DNA of 64,000 bases from Rhodococcus qingshengii JCM 15477 (GTDB lineage: Bacteria > Actinomycetota > Actinomycetes > Mycobacteriales > Mycobacteriaceae): assembly GCF_023221595.1 (NCBI RefSeq), contig NZ_CP096563.1, positions 5,947,001 through 6,011,000 of the forward strand, written 5' to 3'. The stretch's first letter is position 1; each line of letters opens with the position of its first letter. Shown here piece by piece: positions 61,501 through 64,000 of the stretch. Made by a program: the position numbers and the translations under genes. The notes beneath the pieces were generated by a model. It had not been told where the DNA came from. It saw only the letters and a program-made list of their open reading frames with translations, and ran no database searches.

Positions 61501-61508
61501 AGGACGAA

Positions 61509-61946
61509 ATGACACTCGCTTTCAAGGCAATGCCTGCACCGGACTGGGCAGAAGCCACCACGATCACCATCCCGTCTGTTCCGACCCATACATCCGAGGA
61601 GTGGGCGCAGGCAGTCTTCGACGTCAGGAATGTCCCCGCACCCGTCCTCGCGATGTTCTGGCTCAGGGAGCGGATAGTCGGACTGCTCGGCATCGCCAAG
61701 GGACGCCCCGACACCTTTGCCGTCGACAAGATCGCCGACGGCGAGGCCCTCATCGAAGCGGACGAGAAACACCTACGATTCGTCGCCTCGGTTCAGGCCG
61801 ACAACGACGCCGGCCTCCTGCACGTCGTCACCGCCGTGGAGCTGAAGAACCGCGCGGGCCGAATCTACTTCGCACCCGTTCAGGTACTGCACGGCGTGAT
61901 CACGCGGGCAATGATGACGTCCGCTCGAAAGCGACTGTGCACGTGA
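61509..61946 (+). CDS. DUF2867-family protein
   Basis: The 145-residue soluble protein (PDWAEATTITIPSVPTHTSE, VFWLRERIVGLLG-like core, LHVVTAVELKNRAGRIYFAP, VQVLHGVITRAMM) resembles DUF2867, a family with no fixed function sometimes fused to NAD-dependent epimerases. It starts at ATG 61509 just after the operator. Sole target of the divergent TetR that can be seen. The convergent antiporter gene ends at the adjacent base. Confidence 0.75.
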   Translation: MTLAFKAMPAPDWAEATTITIPSVPTHTSEEWAQAVFDVRNVPAPVLAMFWLRERIVGLLGIAKGRPDTFAVDKIADGEALIEADEKHLRFVASVQADNDAGLLHVVTAVELKNRAGRIYFAPVQVLHGVITRAMMTSARKRLCT

Positions 61947-63572
61947 TCAACCATCCGGACCGCCCTTGAGTTCGAGGCTGATCTGATCGGCATCCAGCGC
62001 GGCAAGTGCCGATCCGAGCATCCGTGCGTCGAACACGCCATCGTCACGTGCGTCGAGCAGTGCCTGACGCTGCGCGTCGATCACGTCGAGGCGGATCCTC
62101 TTCTTCGACCGACCCTCTGGCGGAACGACACTCGCAGCAGCATCTTCGAGGAGGTCGAGCAACCTGCGATGCTCGTCTAGTTCGGATTCGGTGAGGTCCT
62201 GCGCTGCCGGACCGGTCGCCACTACGACGCGCTTCAACGTTCCTCCCTGAAGGATCAACGAGCCTGCTGCCACCAGGAACGCAACCAAGATCAGGAGCGA
62301 TCGACTCGGGGTGTCTTCCGGCAGAGTCTGCGCTGCAGCCAGAGTGACCGCCCCGCGCATGCCGGCCCAGATGACGATCGTGCCTTCACGCCATCCCAAC
62401 GGCGCAGCAAGGTAGTAGTCGATATCGGCAACCGTCCGCCGAACCCGAACCTTGAACCTTTCCATCTGATTCGCCGAAGGTGCCCGGCGCCTGCTGCGTC
62501 GTTCGTCTGGCGGGTAATCCTCGGGATTGTCGAGGCGATTCGCGATGTCGGAGAGTCTGGGTTTCATGCGTTCACGAAAATTCGCCCGCGCTTGGAGCGC
62601 TCGCAGGAGCGGGGCCACGTACAGAGCCCGCACCAAGATCGTGAGGAACAGTGCACCCGCCGCCACGAAGACCGCCGTGGATATGCCCTCGTGGTCGACC
62701 CGGACATCGTCGACTATCGACGAGAGTTCGAGGCCCATCACCAGGAAGATCGCACCTTCGAGGACCAATTCGACTGTGCGCCAGTTCTGGGAGTCGGACA
62801 ACCGGTGTCGCGGTGACAGCTTCCGAGGAGCGTCGTAGCCGGTGACGAGCCCGGCCACGACGGCAGCAACCAACCCTGACGCACCCAACTCTTCGGCGGG
62901 GATCGCCGCCAGAAACGGCACCGTGAACGAGATGACCGTGTTGACCGTCGAATCGGTGACACGGGCGCGAACCATCAGGTTGACCTTGCCGACGACAACT
63001 CCGATGACCGCGGCCACGACGACGGCAAAAGCGAACTTGCCCAACACACTCCACAGCGACACCGATACGGCGGCCCCGGCGATGGCAGTACGCAACAGGA
63101 CCAGAGCGGTGGCGTCGTTGAGCAGGCTTTCGCCTTCGAGGATCGACACCACCCGCGGCGAGACCGGGAGTTTCTTGACGATGGACGTCGCGACGGCATC
63201 CGTCGGGCTCACGATCGCACCGAGTGCAATGCCCCACCAGATACCGAGTCCTGGTATCACCCAGGAGAAGAACACACCGAGAACAAGCGCACTCACGACC
63301 ACGAGCAGAACGGAAAGCCCACCGATGGCACCGAACTCACGCCGAAACTCCATCGACGGCATCGAGACCGAGGCGGAGTACAGCAGTGGTGGAAGCACGC
63401 CTGCCAGAATCCATTCCGGGTCGATGTCCACTGCTGGGACAAATGGTAAGAGGCTGACAACGATCCCGGCCATCACCAGAATCAACGGTGCTGCGACTCC
63501 GATCCGCGCTCCGAGCGTCGAGGCCGCGACGATTCCGAGCAGACCGAGCACCACGATGATCAGAGCGTCCAC
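61947..63572 (-). CDS. Na+/H+ antiporter, CPA1/NhaP family
   Basis: The 541-residue protein has about 12 membrane segments in the first 400 residues. The transport core carries IVSPTDAVATS and LEGESLLNDATALVLL (the paired Asp motif of CPA1 antiporters). The cytosolic C-terminal tail of about 130 residues is helical and probably regulatory. It exchanges Na+ or K+ for protons at the cell membrane. It starts at ATG 63572. Confidence 0.93.
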   Translation of the reverse strand: MDALIIVVLGLLGIVAASTLGARIGVAAPLILVMAGIVVSLLPFVPAVDIDPEWILAGVLPPLLYSASVSMPSMEFRREFGAIGGLSVLLVVVSALVLGVFFSWVIPGLGIWWGIALGAIVSPTDAVATSIVKKLPVSPRVVSILEGESLLNDATALVLLRTAIAGAAVSVSLWSVLGKFAFAVVVAAVIGVVVGKVNLMVRARVTDSTVNTVISFTVPFLAAIPAEELGASGLVAAVVAGLVTGYDAPRKLSPRHRLSDSQNWRTVELVLEGAIFLVMGLELSSIVDDVRVDHEGISTAVFVAAGALFLTILVRALYVAPLLRALQARANFRERMKPRLSDIANRLDNPEDYPPDERRSRRRAPSANQMERFKVRVRRTVADIDYYLAAPLGWREGTIVIWAGMRGAVTLAAAQTLPEDTPSRSLLILVAFLVAAGSLILQGGTLKRVVVATGPAAQDLTESELDEHRRLLDLLEDAAASVVPPEGRSKKRIRLDVIDAQRQALLDARDDGVFDARMLGSALAALDADQISLELKGGPDG

Positions 63573-63611
63573 TGCTTCCCCCTGTACCCCCGGATTTGTG
63601 TCTGGCTCTTT

Positions 63612-64000
63612 CTACACCTTTGCCGGAGACGGGGGCGAGACCTGCCAGGCAACGGCGATCAGAACAACCGTGAACGCCGATGCGGGCCACAGAGCGTGAA
63701 GACCGATCCACCGATGAACGAGCGCACCGACCACCGCGCCCGCGATCAACCCCGCGCACATCCCGAAGTGCTGCAGCCACGCCCACTTCGGGCCACCCAG
63801 AAAGGCTCCGGTCAGACGCTGGCCCATCTTGACCAGCGCACCGGTCATGTACGTGACACCGATCGTCACCTCGCCGTCGCGCTGGAACACCGAGTTGACG
63901 GCTCCCATCGCCAAGGCCATCGCCGAGATCGCGCCGGGGGTGACGTCGAGGCTGCTCATCACCGAACCGATGGACAGCAGCCCGGCTACAACCGCGAGCA
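63612..64000 (-). CDS. DUF1275 (YoaK-like) membrane protein, 5' part missing
   Basis: The frame is open to the window edge, so the N-terminus lies outside. The visible C-terminal part (about 129 residues) has several hydrophobic segments and the family stretches AISAMALAMGAVNSVF, TIGVTYMTGALVKMGQRL and GAVVGALVHRWIG, typical of the C-terminal half of DUF1275 proteins. Function unknown. A GTG at 63962 would give a shorter product, but the conserved hydrophobic reading continues upstream. Confidence 0.82.
   Translation of the reverse strand, partial: LAVVAGLLSIGSVMSSLDVTPGAISAMALAMGAVNSVFQRDGEVTIGVTYMTGALVKMGQRLTGAFLGGPKWAWLQHFGMCAGLIAGAVVGALVHRWIGLHALWPASAFTVVLIAVAWQVSPPSPAKV

Overview
The window is 64 kb of high-GC (about 62% by eye) actinobacterial chromosome. 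Gene content points to Rhodococcus, probably the R. erythropolis/qingshengii group: an endoglycoceramidase of the Rhodococcus type, Tat-exported lipid hydrolases, many TetR regulators, IdeR-type iron boxes and tightly packed catabolic operons. The genus call is fairly safe; the species is inference. I found no tRNA, rRNA, CRISPR array, phage or insertion sequence. No gene-free stretch exceeds about 240 bases.

Layout. 0-4.2 kb: a DUF4097 protein with a DrrAB-like ABC exporter, then a ComB-like phosphatase and a transglutaminase-fold protein on the other strand. 4.3-14.5 kb: an iron-box-controlled siderophore-binding lipoprotein, an MFS transporter, a Tat-exported nuclease-fold protein, alpha/beta hydrolases, two TetR regulators, an unknown gene pair behind a perfect 22-bp palindrome, a 3-hydroxyacyl-CoA dehydrogenase and a secreted ParB/Srx-fold protein. 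14.5-31 kb: an iron-acquisition region. It holds a glutamate-synthase-like giant protein, a CysJ-type diflavin reductase, a HemS-like protein, an ABC half-transporter pair of the IrtAB/YbtPQ type, a second siderophore-binding lipoprotein, a siderophore-interacting flavoprotein and a regulator made of two fused AraC units. IdeR-like iron boxes lie in front of the first operon and between the flavoprotein and the regulator.

31-43 kb: an exported agmatine-deiminase-family lipoprotein with a TetR gene, then a catabolic operon under a divergent TetR. The operon encodes a flavin monooxygenase, serine esterase, Zn alcohol dehydrogenase, acyl-CoA synthetase, D-aminoacylase-like amidohydrolase and SDR. 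Its order fits oxidation of a carbonyl or similar compound to an ester, hydrolysis, alcohol oxidation and acid activation. 43-46 kb: an NrtR-like Nudix/winged-helix regulator diverges from a fusion of ADP-ribosylglycohydrolase, dual-specificity-phosphatase-like and macro domains. The macro domain has its own internal Shine-Dalgarno and start codon.

46-51 kb: a LuxR regulator and three overlapping amide hydrolases from three different families. 51-59 kb: a secreted group with two Ig-repeat proteins, phospholipase C, endoglycoceramidase and an HSL-type esterase. 59-64 kb: a QorR/Qor2-like redox pair, a 42-residue membrane mini-protein with its own terminator, a TetR/DUF2867 pair around an 18-bp-armed operator, a Na+/H+ antiporter and a truncated DUF1275 gene at the edge.

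The strongest candidate for an undescribed system is the operon from 14.56 kb. It combines an iron-box promoter, a folded leader that can mask the ribosome binding site, a glutamate-synthase-like protein with a shortened iron-sulfur motif and no GltD partner, a diflavin reductase, a HemS-like protein and an adjacent ABC pair. The second candidate is the tripartite ADP-ribose enzyme.
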